A DNA stretch of 64,000 bases. Source: Enterococcus sp. 9D6_DIV0238 (GTDB lineage: Bacteria > Bacillota > Bacilli > Lactobacillales > Enterococcaceae). A program made the position numbers and the translations under genes. The first letter of the stretch is position 1; each line of letters begins with the position of its first letter. The stretch lies in contig NZ_CP147246.1 in the NCBI RefSeq assembly GCF_002174455.2, positions 1 to 64,000 on the forward strand, given 5' to 3'. Under the pieces are notes generated by a model. That model was not told the DNA's origin. It searched no databases and saw only the letters and a program-made list of their open reading frames with translations. This document shows positions 43,337-51,860 of this stretch, piece after piece.

Positions 43337-44617
43337 ATGAAATCAAACGTAGTCGAAAAAATGTTGGTCGTTGCAAATAAGTTTTCTAGTCAGAGGCATA
43401 TTGCGGCGATTCGAGATGGTTTTGTGGCCTTGATACCAGTTACGATCATTGCATCTTTTTGGGTGTTGATCAATAATCTCGTATTGAGTCCATCCAACGG
43501 TTTGTTGAAACATTTTAGCGGTGCTGCTCGATGGATGGACTTAGGGAATCAAATCTATAATTCTTCATTAGGAATTTTAGCGATTTTGATTGCTGCGACG
43601 ATTGGTTATAAACTAGCGATCAGCTACCAAGAAGAAGGGCTATTTGGTGCGGTGATGGGTGTGATAGCTTTCTTCCTTGTCTTGCCTGCTCAAAATATTG
43701 TTACAGATAGTAACGGAGAAACCTTTACAGCCGCAGCATTCACACAAGCGCAGACTAGTGCGACTGGAATGTTTTTGGCAATCGTTGCCACCTTGGTTTC
43801 TGTCACCCTTCTTTCAAAATTTTCAAAAATGAACGCGCTGAAAATTAGAATGCATGAGAGTGTTCCGCCATTGATTGCAAAGTCATTTAATGTACTGATT
43901 CCAGCCTTTTTAGTTACAACGATCATAGGACTTGTAGAAGTAATGATCGTTTGGTTCGCTCATACGGATATCCCAACGATCATTACAAAATTTTTCCAAG
44001 CGCCATTGGTTGCATCTTTTCAATCGATCGGTGGACTGTTGGTTTATGTTTTTCTAAGTAACCTTTTATGGGCTTTTGGGTTACATGGGACGTTCATTTT
44101 AGGTTCGATCGGGGAACCGATCATGATGACTGCGATTCAGGAAAATATGGACGCATTGAAAAACAATGCAGAATTACCGAACATCGTCACTAAACCATTT
44201 CTAGATGCTTTCGGCTGGATGGGTGGAGGAGGAATGTTGATTTGTCTAGTTATCGCTATCTTTATAGGCTCTAAACGTTCAGATTATCGTTCAATTACTA
44301 AAGTTGGTGTGATTCCTTCCTTATTCAATGTTAGTGAACCGCTGATGTTTGGGATACCGGTCGTCTTCAATCCTTTGCTAGGCATTCCGTTAGTGATTGT
44401 TCCGATGGTCACTACAGGGCTCGCTTATTTTGCGACAAGCATTGGTTTGATCGCTAAAACTTCTGTGTTGATTCCTTGGACCACGCCACCGATTCTTTCA
44501 GGGTATTTGGCTACGAATGGTGATTGGCGCGCAGCACTGTTACAAATTGTTTTATTGATCATCGGCGTCTTGATTTATCTACCATTCGTTTTCATGACAA
44601 ACAAAGAAAGTGCTTGA
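43337..44617 (+). CDS. PTS EIIC, lactose/cellobiose family, without its own EIIA or EIIB
   Basis: The 426-residue protein is a membrane sugar porter with about ten hydrophobic segments. Its motifs are those of the CelB/LacE EIIC family (IRDGFVALIPVTI near 25, LWAFGLHGTFIL near 240, FNVSEPLMFGIPVVFNP near 330). No EIIA or EIIB gene for this family lies in the window, so it must borrow these from elsewhere. It is translated with the DUF4127 gene (1-base gap). The likely substrate is an amino-sugar glycoside, judged only from nanE. Confidence 0.88.
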   Translation: MKSNVVEKMLVVANKFSSQRHIAAIRDGFVALIPVTIIASFWVLINNLVLSPSNGLLKHFSGAARWMDLGNQIYNSSLGILAILIAATIGYKLAISYQEEGLFGAVMGVIAFFLVLPAQNIVTDSNGETFTAAAFTQAQTSATGMFLAIVATLVSVTLLSKFSKMNALKIRMHESVPPLIAKSFNVLIPAFLVTTIIGLVEVMIVWFAHTDIPTIITKFFQAPLVASFQSIGGLLVYVFLSNLLWAFGLHGTFILGSIGEPIMMTAIQENMDALKNNAELPNIVTKPFLDAFGWMGGGGMLICLVIAIFIGSKRSDYRSITKVGVIPSLFNVSEPLMFGIPVVFNPLLGIPLVIVPMVTTGLAYFATSIGLIAKTSVLIPWTTPPILSGYLATNGDWRAALLQIVLLIIGVLIYLPFVFMTNKESA

Positions 44618-44676
44618 TCATTAAAAAAAGTGAAACAAAACTAAAAATCAGCGTTTGCTTCAGTTTCTTTCCTCTT

Positions 44677-44705
44677 TTGGAGATTTGAATCGAGTTTGAT
44701 ATAAT
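44677..44705 (+). promoter_or_regulatory. Promoter of the second RpiR gene
   Basis: TTGGAG (44677-44682) and TATAAT (44700-44705) with a 17-base spacer, 25 bases before the start codon. The regulator can thus be expressed apart from the operon upstream. Confidence 0.6.
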
Positions 44706-44730
44706 CAAGCTATAAAGAGGAGGACGTAAT

Positions 44731-45552
44731 ATGGATTTATTAGCAATGATCAGCAGCTTTTTTCCATCGTTAAGTAAGTCTGAGAAGAAAGTTGCTCAAT
44801 TGATTTTAAGTAATCCTGATGAAATAGAATATTTATCGATTAATGAAATTTCTGCAATGGCAAGTGTGGGTGAAAGCACGGTTGTTCGTTTTGCTAGAAA
44901 AATCGGTTTTTCTGGATTTCAAGATTTGAAGCTGGCTTTAGCTAAATATCAAGCAACTGTCATCAAAAAGGATAGTAGAGAAAGTGATGGGGAGAAGGGA
45001 ATCATCTATCAGCAATATATCGATAGTTTAGCTGAAACGATGGGCTTTTTAAAAGAGGATCAAATTCAAAAAGCTGTTACTTCTATCCATGAAGCGAGAC
45101 GTATTTATATATTTGCTGTGGGAAATTCAGGTCTTGTCGGAATGAACTTAAGTAATCGCTTGAAGCGTTTAGGAAAATGGGTCGAGTTTGTTCAAGATGG
45201 GCAACTACAAAGTATTTATGCAACGATGATGACAAAAGATGATTTAGCTTTTGCTATCAGTACCTCTGGTAATACGAATGAAGTGATCATCAATGTAGAG
45301 ATGGCTAAATCTCATGGATGTAAGTCTATTTCATTAACAAACTATCTTGGCTCTAAACTAACTGAAATCAGCGATCTAGCCTTAATTGGATCATCTAAAG
45401 AATATATTTCGGATGCGGGTTCATTTGCGGCGATGGTCAACCAAATGTTCATTGTTGATGTATTGGCTAAAGAATTAGTCAAGCTTGCTCCTGATCATTA
45501 TCATGAGCTACGTATGAAGCGTAATGAAGCGTTGATGAATCGCATAAATTAA
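44731..45552 (+). CDS. RpiR/MurR-family regulator of the nanE operon
   Basis: The 273-residue protein has an RpiR N-terminal HTH (about 1-77, with SINEISAMASVGESTVVRFARKIGFSGFQDLK) and a SIS domain (about 110-250). The SIS domain includes FAVGNSGLVGMNL and FAISTSGNTNEVI, the sugar-phosphate loop. AGAGGAGG precedes the ATG. It lies just after the EIIC gene and probably responds to an amino-sugar phosphate from the operon. TGTAAA/TTTACA half-sites near the nanE promoter are plausible targets. Confidence 0.88.
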   Translation: MDLLAMISSFFPSLSKSEKKVAQLILSNPDEIEYLSINEISAMASVGESTVVRFARKIGFSGFQDLKLALAKYQATVIKKDSRESDGEKGIIYQQYIDSLAETMGFLKEDQIQKAVTSIHEARRIYIFAVGNSGLVGMNLSNRLKRLGKWVEFVQDGQLQSIYATMMTKDDLAFAISTSGNTNEVIINVEMAKSHGCKSISLTNYLGSKLTEISDLALIGSSKEYISDAGSFAAMVNQMFIVDVLAKELVKLAPDHYHELRMKRNEALMNRIN

Positions 45553-45660
45553 ACGGTTGGTATCTAAACCACTAGAAAATAATGGGATTAGAGTTTATCA
45601 TAACGGACAGTCCCTATTTTTAGCGATCGAATGTTAAATAAATAATTTATTAGCCGTATG

Positions 45661-45701
45661 AAAGGTGTTCTCAAGCAAAAAGCGAAGAGGCACCTTTTTT
45701 T
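45661..45701 (+). terminator. Terminator after the RpiR gene
   Basis: AAAGGTG pairs with CACCTTT, with inner CTC/GAG pairing, ending in seven T residues. Confidence 0.75.
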
Positions 45702-45800
45702 AATTGATGAATATAGAAAAAATCTATTTCTATCCTTGTTGGTATATAGTATACTTTAAGAAAGGAATATATTTTATGTTGGAGTTAGTTAGGAGAAGTT

Positions 45801-46295
45801 ATGAACATGATCGATTTGCTAAATAGTTTGAAGCCGCTGTTTGAGAGTAAAGTAATGTGGTTTTTAATGGTGCTGATTATTATCAATTATCTTTCTAAAA
45901 TTTTTTCATTTTTTGTTGAACGCAATAAGAACTATCAATTAAGTGACATCGATGCTATGTCAGGTGAAAAGTTCGAGCATTATTTTGCCAATTTATTAAG
46001 AAAATCAAATTATCAGCGAGTCAAGGTTACGCAATATCAGGGGGATCAGGGAATCGATGTTCTAGCTCACAATGATGATTGGAAAATAGGGTATCAGTGT
46101 AAACGATATAAAAGAAATGTTGGAAATAAAGCCGTTCAAGAGGCACATGCTGGTAAAAGTTATTATGAATTAGATGAGGTGTATGTCGTGACGAACAGTT
46201 ACTTTACTAAACCTGCAAAAGAATTAGCACACAAAACAGGGGTTCATCTAATTGATAGAGACGAGTTATTCAGAATGATGAAAAATAAAAAATGA
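45801..46295 (+). CDS. Membrane-anchored Mrr-type restriction endonuclease domain protein
   Basis: Residues 17-38 of this 164-residue protein form one hydrophobic helix. Residues 45-160 are an Mrr_cat/PD-(D/E)XK domain: SGEKFEHYFANLL, D-Q-G-I-D-V-L, then IGYQCKRYKRNVG with the Q-x-K active-site form, and VVTNSYFTKPA. It is complete. AGGAG precedes the ATG at 45801. Mrr-like nucleases cleave modified or foreign DNA. A membrane tether suggests action on incoming DNA or at the envelope. It stands alone between operons, outside the left-hand island. Confidence 0.82.
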   Translation: MNMIDLLNSLKPLFESKVMWFLMVLIIINYLSKIFSFFVERNKNYQLSDIDAMSGEKFEHYFANLLRKSNYQRVKVTQYQGDQGIDVLAHNDDWKIGYQCKRYKRNVGNKAVQEAHAGKSYYELDEVYVVTNSYFTKPAKELAHKTGVHLIDRDELFRMMKNKK

Positions 46296-46336
46296 CAAAG
46301 CTTTATAGAAATCCATTCAAATAGAAAAAAATAACA

Positions 46337-46394
46337 AAAAAAATCGATTTATCCCTTTCCATCTAGAAAAAAGATAGGATAAATCGATTTTTTT
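46337..46394. terminator. Bidirectional terminator between convergent genes
   Basis: Arms of about 17 bases centred on AAATCGATTTATCC and GGATAAATCGATTT pair perfectly and carry A-runs and T-runs on both sides. It serves the Mrr gene and the minus-strand hydrolase operon. Confidence 0.85.
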
Positions 46395-46400
46395 ATCGTA

Positions 46401-47000
46401 TTAACTACGTTTATTTTCTAACCATTTTTTTGCTTCGCTAATTTCTTCATAAGTCAATTGATGACTTTGTGTCCATACATAAGTGATATCTCCATGATTT
46501 TCCGCAAATAAATTCAGCACACGGTGACTTTCTTCGATCGGTACGATCGGATCATGTGTTCCAAATGTCATAAAAGTTTCGGTATTTTTCAAATGCTCTG
46601 AGTTCATTACATTTATTGGATACATGGGATGTAGTAAGATAGCTTTTTTCAATCTAGAATCTCTCAGCATCAAATTGACGGCGATATTTGCTCCATTGGA
46701 ATAACCGATCAATGTGACCTGATCAAATGAAAAATCATATGTTTGTGTTAAACCATCAATAAAATCGTCTAATTCTTTTCCCCGTGATTCCAAGTCTTTT
46801 TCATCATAGATTCCTTCAGCTAGCCGACGGAAATAACGATTCATGCCATCTTCTTGTACGGTTCCTCGAATCCCGATCAGTGTAGCATCAGCATTCAATT
46901 CTTTTCCGATCGGAAGCAGAGAATGCTCATCTCCTCCTGTTCCGTGAAGGAGAATAAAAACAGGAGCATCTGCTTTGCCTTGTTCTATTATATAGTTCAT
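46401..47000 (-). CDS. Alpha/beta-hydrolase (carboxylesterase), MhqD-like
   Basis: The start at 47000 lies 7 bases after GGAGGG; an ATG 15 bases upstream precedes that site and is rejected. The 199-residue protein has the oxyanion segment LLHGTGGDEHSL, the nucleophile elbow GYSNGA, an aspartate in GTHDPIVP and a C-terminal histidine in SHQLT, a full catalytic triad. It closes an operon of MarR regulator and two VOC dioxygenase-like genes, the same set as the B. subtilis mhq genes, where MhqD has this size. It probably hydrolyses esters formed during quinone detoxification. Confidence 0.85.
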   Translation of the reverse strand: MNYIIEQGKADAPVFILLHGTGGDEHSLLPIGKELNADATLIGIRGTVQEDGMNRYFRRLAEGIYDEKDLESRGKELDDFIDGLTQTYDFSFDQVTLIGYSNGANIAVNLMLRDSRLKKAILLHPMYPINVMNSEHLKNTETFMTFGTHDPIVPIEESHRVLNLFAENHGDITYVWTQSHQLTYEEISEAKKWLENKRS

Positions 47001-47027
47001 TGTTGTTCCCTCCATCGTATATCGTGA

Positions 47028-47921
47028 TCAAACATCTAGCCTTGGTAGACGAGAGATGATTTCTGCTCGCTGAGCTTCAAACTGGGGCGGCAGCATTAAT
47101 TGTTTGCCTAAATTTTCAAAAGATTCATCAACAGTAAAACCAGGTGTTTCAGTCGCAATTTCAAAGATGATATCTCCGTGTTCTTGGAAGTAGATCGCTT
47201 TAAAATAGTTGCGGTCTTTGATCTCAGTTACTGAATAATGATGAGTATATAAATAATCCTGCCATTGTTTCTGTGATTCGTAAGTGGGCACAGACCAAGC
47301 AATGTGGTGTACGGTACCAACTCCCCAGCGACCAAATTTCATCACCGTTTTTGGCACGATGATTTGATGCTTTTGAGTGCCTTTTGTGTAAAACGAATAG
47401 CTTTTCTCAGTTGTTACCGCAGATTCTAATCCGAGATCGTTTACCAAGGTGTTGCTTGTTGCCTCAGGATCAGCTGAAAGCAGCACTGTCCCGTGAAATC
47501 CAAGAATTGCGGCTGAATCTGCAGTTTCGACTCCTTCAACAAGTGCCAAAGATAAATCATGAGAGTCTTGTAGCTCCAATGTTGGTTGATTAAATAGCTC
47601 CGTTTCTTTTACAGAAATCTGATGTTTAGCTAGATGCTCTTTCCAATAAGCGGTAGTTCCCTTCGGAATACGAAAAGCAATGGTTCCCACTTGGCCGCTG
47701 CCTACACGTCCTTTATGCGCATTGCTCCAAGGAAAAAAAGTGATGATCGTTCCATTATCGACAGATTGGTTGCTGTAGTACAAGTGGTAAGTATATTCGT
47801 CATCAAAATTGACCGTTTGTTTGACTAAACGTAAACCTAAAACATCGCGATAGAACTGTAGATTTTCTTGCGGATCACCGACTATGGCAGAAATGTGATG
47901 GATTTTATCGATCGGGTTCAT
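47028..47921 (-). CDS. VOC-family ring-cleaving dioxygenase-like protein (MhqE/MhqO type), second copy
   Basis: The 297-residue protein contains two VOC halves. The first begins IHHISAIVGDPQENLQFYRDVLGLRLVKQTVNFDD. The second begins at about 140 and includes VHHIAWSVP. Its metal site is formed by histidines of IHHIS and VHHIA and a glutamate in FEIATETPGF. MhqE/MhqO/MhqA proteins are proposed to open or detoxify quinone rings. GAATATCC precedes the start. It lies 12 bases after the first VOC gene and 27 before the hydrolase, in one transcription unit. The substrate is inferred from operon context. Confidence 0.85.
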   Translation of the reverse strand: MNPIDKIHHISAIVGDPQENLQFYRDVLGLRLVKQTVNFDDEYTYHLYYSNQSVDNGTIITFFPWSNAHKGRVGSGQVGTIAFRIPKGTTAYWKEHLAKHQISVKETELFNQPTLELQDSHDLSLALVEGVETADSAAILGFHGTVLLSADPEATSNTLVNDLGLESAVTTEKSYSFYTKGTQKHQIIVPKTVMKFGRWGVGTVHHIAWSVPTYESQKQWQDYLYTHHYSVTEIKDRNYFKAIYFQEHGDIIFEIATETPGFTVDESFENLGKQLMLPPQFEAQRAEIISRLPRLDV

Positions 47922-47933
47922 TGGATATTCTCC

Positions 47934-48896
47934 TTAAGCGCGTATGGTATTGAAAGGTTTGATGACACTTTCGATATATTCGCGACGATTTTCTAAAAAT
48001 GGTGCGAGTGATAATTTTTCTCCTAATGTTTCGTAAGGCTCATCCCCCATGAAACCTGGTTCATCTGTTGCTAGCTCAACAAGTATATGGCCGACACGAA
48101 CGTATAAAGATTCAAAGTAGTAACGATCGACATAGCCGGAATTGGCTAATCCTAGATTATCAAAAATTTCCTGCCAAACAGCTAATGATTTGCGATCAGC
48201 TAAACGGAATGCAACATGGTGAACCTCGCCAAAACCTTGTTGAGATTGCGGGCTGGTCGTATCATCCACCAATACTACTTGAGCGCCGTTACCACCTTCG
48301 CCAACTTCCATCAAATATCGATCGTCTTCTTGGATAACAGTTTTAAAGTTGAAAATATTTTCTAATAAACCTTTAAAATCAGCCGTATAAGAAACAGAAA
48401 TCTCAACTGGTCCTAAACCGTAAATCGCAAATTCTTCTGGGACGGGCCCTTTTTTCCAAGGAATTCCTGCTTTGACACCGGTATTTGTTTCATCGGAAAT
48501 CAATTGATAGGCTTGATCGTCGAAATCCCAGAAACGTAATACTTTTTTACCGAATTCAGTTGAAATAGCTTCATGTTTTACATTGAATTCATTAAAACGT
48601 TGTTCATAGTAAGTTAAAGCAGCATCGCTTGGTACACGAAATCCAGTTCTGCTGATCGAATTCGTCCCTTTGGTTCCTTTTGGATTGTTGGGAAAGTCGA
48701 AAAAGGTCATCGTTGTGCCGGGTGAACCTAAGTCGTCTGCAAAATAAGTATGATACGTATAGATATCATCTTGATTGACTGTTTTTTTCACTAATCGCAT
48801 GCCTAGAATATCTGTGAAAAATGCATAATTCTTTTCTACATCGCTAGTCATTGCTGTGACATGATGTACTCCTAATAATTGATCTTCTTTTCTCAT
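47934..48896 (-). CDS. VOC-family ring-cleaving dioxygenase-like protein (MhqA/MhqO type), first copy
   Basis: This 320-residue protein is a two-module VOC enzyme. VHHVTAMTSDVEKNYAFFTDILGMRLVKKTVNQDD opens module one, VHHVAFRLAD marks module two, and LVELATDEPGFMGDE carries the final metal-binding glutamate. It is paralogous to the 47028 gene and about 20 residues longer. AAGTGAGGC precedes the ATG. It directly follows the MarR gene by 16 bases. Having two paralogues in one operon suggests different quinone substrates or a heteromeric enzyme. Confidence 0.87.
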   Translation of the reverse strand: MRKEDQLLGVHHVTAMTSDVEKNYAFFTDILGMRLVKKTVNQDDIYTYHTYFADDLGSPGTTMTFFDFPNNPKGTKGTNSISRTGFRVPSDAALTYYEQRFNEFNVKHEAISTEFGKKVLRFWDFDDQAYQLISDETNTGVKAGIPWKKGPVPEEFAIYGLGPVEISVSYTADFKGLLENIFNFKTVIQEDDRYLMEVGEGGNGAQVVLVDDTTSPQSQQGFGEVHHVAFRLADRKSLAVWQEIFDNLGLANSGYVDRYYFESLYVRVGHILVELATDEPGFMGDEPYETLGEKLSLAPFLENRREYIESVIKPFNTIRA

Positions 48897-48912
48897 TTTA
48901 ATAGCCTCACTT

Positions 48913-49332
48913 TTAATCGTTTATTTTTTTTAATATGTGTTGTAATGATCGTAATTCTTCGATAGTAATATCAGAAAAACTAGCCGCTATTTGCTGAGCA
49001 TGAGTAGGAAAAATTTCCTCCATCAGAGTTTTTCCTGCTAAGGTAATATCGACATAGATGATTCGACGATCGCTTTCATTTGTTTGCCGTTTTACATAGC
49101 CTTTTTTCGTTAACTGGTCGATGACATAGGTGGTACTGCTGCTGGCAATCAGAATCTTTTCCTTAATGGTTTGTGTCGTTTGTCTTCCTTTATGGAAAAG
49201 CAATTCCAAAACTGAGAATTCAGTAATATTCAAGCCGTAACAGGTAACATCCTTTTTGGCTAATTGCTCTAGTTGACTAGCGGTGCGTAAAATTCCGATA
49301 TATGTTTTTAATGATTCTTCTTGATGATCCAT
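48913..49332 (-). CDS. MarR-family repressor, MhqR-like
   Basis: The start at 49332 has GAGGTGA just upstream; a longer upstream frame crosses the promoter and operator and is rejected. The 139-residue protein is a typical winged-helix MarR dimer, with LFHKGRQTTQTIKEKILIASSSTTYVIDQLTKKGYVKRQTNESDRRIIYVDIT as the DNA-binding and wing region. The family senses phenolics, quinones or oxidants through cysteines; C28-range cysteine in VTCYG is a candidate sensor. A perfect palindrome over its own promoter indicates self-repression of the whole operon. Confidence 0.87.
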   Translation of the reverse strand: MDHQEESLKTYIGILRTASQLEQLAKKDVTCYGLNITEFSVLELLFHKGRQTTQTIKEKILIASSSTTYVIDQLTKKGYVKRQTNESDRRIIYVDITLAGKTLMEEIFPTHAQQIAASFSDITIEELRSLQHILKKIND

Positions 49333-49345
49333 GACTTCACCTCTT

Positions 49346-49367
49346 TTTATTTCGAATTCGAAATAAA
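49346..49367. promoter_or_regulatory. Operator palindrome of the MarR/Mhq operon
   Basis: A perfect 22-base palindrome with half-site TTTATTTCGAA overlaps the end of the -10 box, 14 bases before the MarR start. The CGAATTCG centre resembles boxes of MhqR-type repressors as I recall them. Confidence 0.75.
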
Positions 49368-49394
49368 TATAACTTACTTTTAATAAGTATGCAA
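49366..49394 (-). promoter_or_regulatory. Promoter of the MarR-VOC-VOC-hydrolase operon
   Basis: Read on the minus strand: -35 TTGCAT (49394-49389), a 17-base spacer and -10 TATATT (49371-49366). The operator palindrome starts where the -10 ends. Confidence 0.7.
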
Positions 49395-49502
49395 GCTTTT
49401 TGTTTCGATCATTCAAAATGATTGTTTAAAAGCAGCGTCAGTTGTACTCTTAAGAGAGAATAGAAAGAGGAGCGGTTGACTTTAGAGGATTAAAACATTT
49501 TC

Positions 49503-49531
49503 GTTTACAAATGTAGTCGCATTTGTTATGC
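49503..49531 (+). promoter_or_regulatory. Copper-responsive promoter with cop box
   Basis: TTTACA (49503-49508) and TATGCT (49526-49531) are 17 bases apart. The CopY-type cop box TACAAATGTA (49505-49514) overlaps the -35, so a bound repressor would block polymerase until copper is present. Confidence 0.75.
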
Positions 49532-49627
49532 TTGTTTTGTCGAAAGGTTTTAGAACATATAAATAATCTGGTTTTGATGAATGAGCGAAAGCAGCTAAAG
49601 TGAAATAAGCGAAAGTAGGGATAAATA

Positions 49628-51769
49628 ATGAGTAATAAGAGTACAGGCAGTGATGAAAAAAATCATTCAATGCACGCAGATCATGAAATGAAAGGAATGG
49701 ACCATACTGAACATGATATGAGCAACATGAATCATTCGATGCACGAAGATCATGATATGAGCAACATGGACCATTCAATGCATGAAGGACACGATATGGG
49801 CGGTATGGATCATAGTATGCATATGGGGAACTTCAAGCAAAAATTTTGGTTATCTTTGATCATCGCTATTCCGATCATTATACTATCACCAATGATGGGA
49901 ATGGAGTTGCCTTTTCAATTTTCGTTTCCAGGTTCTAACTGGGTCGTTTTAGTGTTAGCCACTATTTTATTTGTTTATGGTGGTCAACCATTTTTAAGTG
50001 GCGCTAAAATGGAATTGAAAATGAAAAGTCCGGCAATGATGACGTTGATTGCAATGGGGATTTCTGTCGCTTTCTTTTACAGCTTATATTCGTTTGTTGC
50101 AAATACCTTTTTTCATGCACATGTCATGGATTTTTTCTGGGAGCTTGCGACATTGATCGTTATTATGTTGTTAGGGCATTGGATCGAAATGAATGCGGTG
50201 ATGAATGCCAGTGATGCGTTGCAAGAATTAGCAGAACTGCTGCCGGATGAGGTGACACGAGTTAGAGCCGATGGCACTGAGGAAAAAGTTTCTCTACAAG
50301 CGGTCCACGAAAACGATCATTTGATTGTTCGTGCGGGTGACAAAATGCCGACAGATGGACTTATTGAAAAAGGAAATTCCATTGTTGATGAATCAGCTGT
50401 TACAGGTGAGTCTCGCGGTGTGATCAAAAAGGTAGGAGATCGTGTGATCGGTGGCTCTGTCAACGGAGATGGAACTATGACGATTTTAGTTACAGGAACA
50501 GGCGAAAGCGGTTATCTTGCAAAAGTAATGGACATGGTGCGCAAAGCCCAAGCGGACAAATCAAAACTAGAAGCACTATCAGACAAGGTAGCAAAATGGT
50601 TGTTTTATGTGGCATTATTTGCTGGGATTCTAGCATTTATTGTCTGGTTGTTTGTCAGTGATCTGCCTTCTGCTTTAGAACGAATGGTGACCGTTTTTAT
50701 TATTGCTTGTCCTCATGCGTTAGGATTAGCGATCCCGTTAGTAGTTGCCCGTTCAACCTCTATTGCAGCCAAAAATGGCTTATTATTAAAAAATCGCAAT
50801 GCACTTGAAAATGCTCATGATCTAGATATGATTTTATTAGATAAAACAGGCACGTTGACTCAAGGAACTTTTACTGTAACTGGTGTGGAAACATTTGCTG
50901 AAACTTTAGATAAAAGAGCGGTGTTACAATATATCGGTGCTTTAGAAACTAGCGCAAATCATCCAATTGCTACAGGAATCATGAACTACTTAAAGGAACA
51001 GAAGATCACACCGTTTAAAGCTTCGAATGAAAGAAATATTTCTGGTGTTGGGTTAGAAGGGCAAGTTGAAGGTAAAAAGGTAAAAATCATCAATGCCAAA
51101 GCATTGAGTCAATTGAATATGACAGTTGATCAGTCAGCTATTACGCACTATCAAGAACAAGGCAATACGATCAGCTATTTGTTGATCGAAGATCAATTAG
51201 TCGGTTTGATTGCTTTAGGTGATCAAGTCAAACCTGAAGCGAAGGAATTTATTGCCGCGTTGAAAGCACGGGGGATTGAGCCCGTTATGCTGACTGGAGA
51301 TAATGAAGAAGCAGCATCTAGTGTTGCAAACTATTTAGGTATCGAACAATTTTATGCTAGTTTATTACCTGAAGGAAAAGAAAAAATCGTTGCTAAGTTA
51401 GTGAATGAGGGACATCGAGTAGCAATGGTGGGTGACGGAATCAATGATGCACCGAGTCTTGCACGTGCGACGATCGGAATTGCGATCGGAGCTGGAACGG
51501 ATGTAGCGATCGATTCTGCAGATGTTGTATTAACAAATAGTAACCCGCTGGATATTTTGCATTTTATTGATTTGGCGAAACAAACTCGAATCAAAATGGT
51601 TCAAAATTTATGGTGGGGAGCGGGTTATAACATCGTTGCTATCCCTTTAGCTGCTGGTGTTTTAGCTCCTTGGGGAATCATCTTGAATCCTGCTGTCGGG
51701 GCTGCTTTGATGTCTTTAAGTACGATCATTGTAGCGTTGAATGCGATGACGTTGAAGATTAAAAAATAG
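49628..51769 (+). CDS. copB: P1B-type copper-exporting ATPase CopB
   Basis: The 713-residue membrane pump has a histidine/methionine-rich N-terminus (about 15-70, repeats like HSMHEDHDMSNMDH) instead of a CxxC domain. It has about eight membrane helices, the CPH metal motif (IACPHALGLAIP, near 360), phosphorylation site DKTGT near 404 and hinge GDGINDAPSLA. CPH and the histidine-rich tail define the CopB class of copper or silver exporters, as in E. hirae. The cop-box promoter upstream supports copper induction. No copY, copZ or copA gene is adjacent, so the regulator must act from elsewhere. Confidence 0.92.
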   Translation: MSNKSTGSDEKNHSMHADHEMKGMDHTEHDMSNMNHSMHEDHDMSNMDHSMHEGHDMGGMDHSMHMGNFKQKFWLSLIIAIPIIILSPMMGMELPFQFSFPGSNWVVLVLATILFVYGGQPFLSGAKMELKMKSPAMMTLIAMGISVAFFYSLYSFVANTFFHAHVMDFFWELATLIVIMLLGHWIEMNAVMNASDALQELAELLPDEVTRVRADGTEEKVSLQAVHENDHLIVRAGDKMPTDGLIEKGNSIVDESAVTGESRGVIKKVGDRVIGGSVNGDGTMTILVTGTGESGYLAKVMDMVRKAQADKSKLEALSDKVAKWLFYVALFAGILAFIVWLFVSDLPSALERMVTVFIIACPHALGLAIPLVVARSTSIAAKNGLLLKNRNALENAHDLDMILLDKTGTLTQGTFTVTGVETFAETLDKRAVLQYIGALETSANHPIATGIMNYLKEQKITPFKASNERNISGVGLEGQVEGKKVKIINAKALSQLNMTVDQSAITHYQEQGNTISYLLIEDQLVGLIALGDQVKPEAKEFIAALKARGIEPVMLTGDNEEAASSVANYLGIEQFYASLLPEGKEKIVAKLVNEGHRVAMVGDGINDAPSLARATIGIAIGAGTDVAIDSADVVLTNSNPLDILHFIDLAKQTRIKMVQNLWWGAGYNIVAIPLAAGVLAPWGIILNPAVGAALMSLSTIIVALNAMTLKIKK

Positions 51770-51806
51770 AGAAGAGTTACTTTTTATAAAAATAAAAGAA
51801 CAAACT

Positions 51807-51854
51807 AAAACAGAGGAGATCATCATCAGTTGATGTGCAGCTCCTCTGTTTTTA
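51807..51854. terminator. Bidirectional terminator between copB and the WYL genes
   Basis: AAAACAGAGGAG pairs perfectly with CTCCTCTGTTTT around a 22-base loop, with T-runs on both strands. Confidence 0.85.
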
Positions 51855-51860
51855 TTAGCT

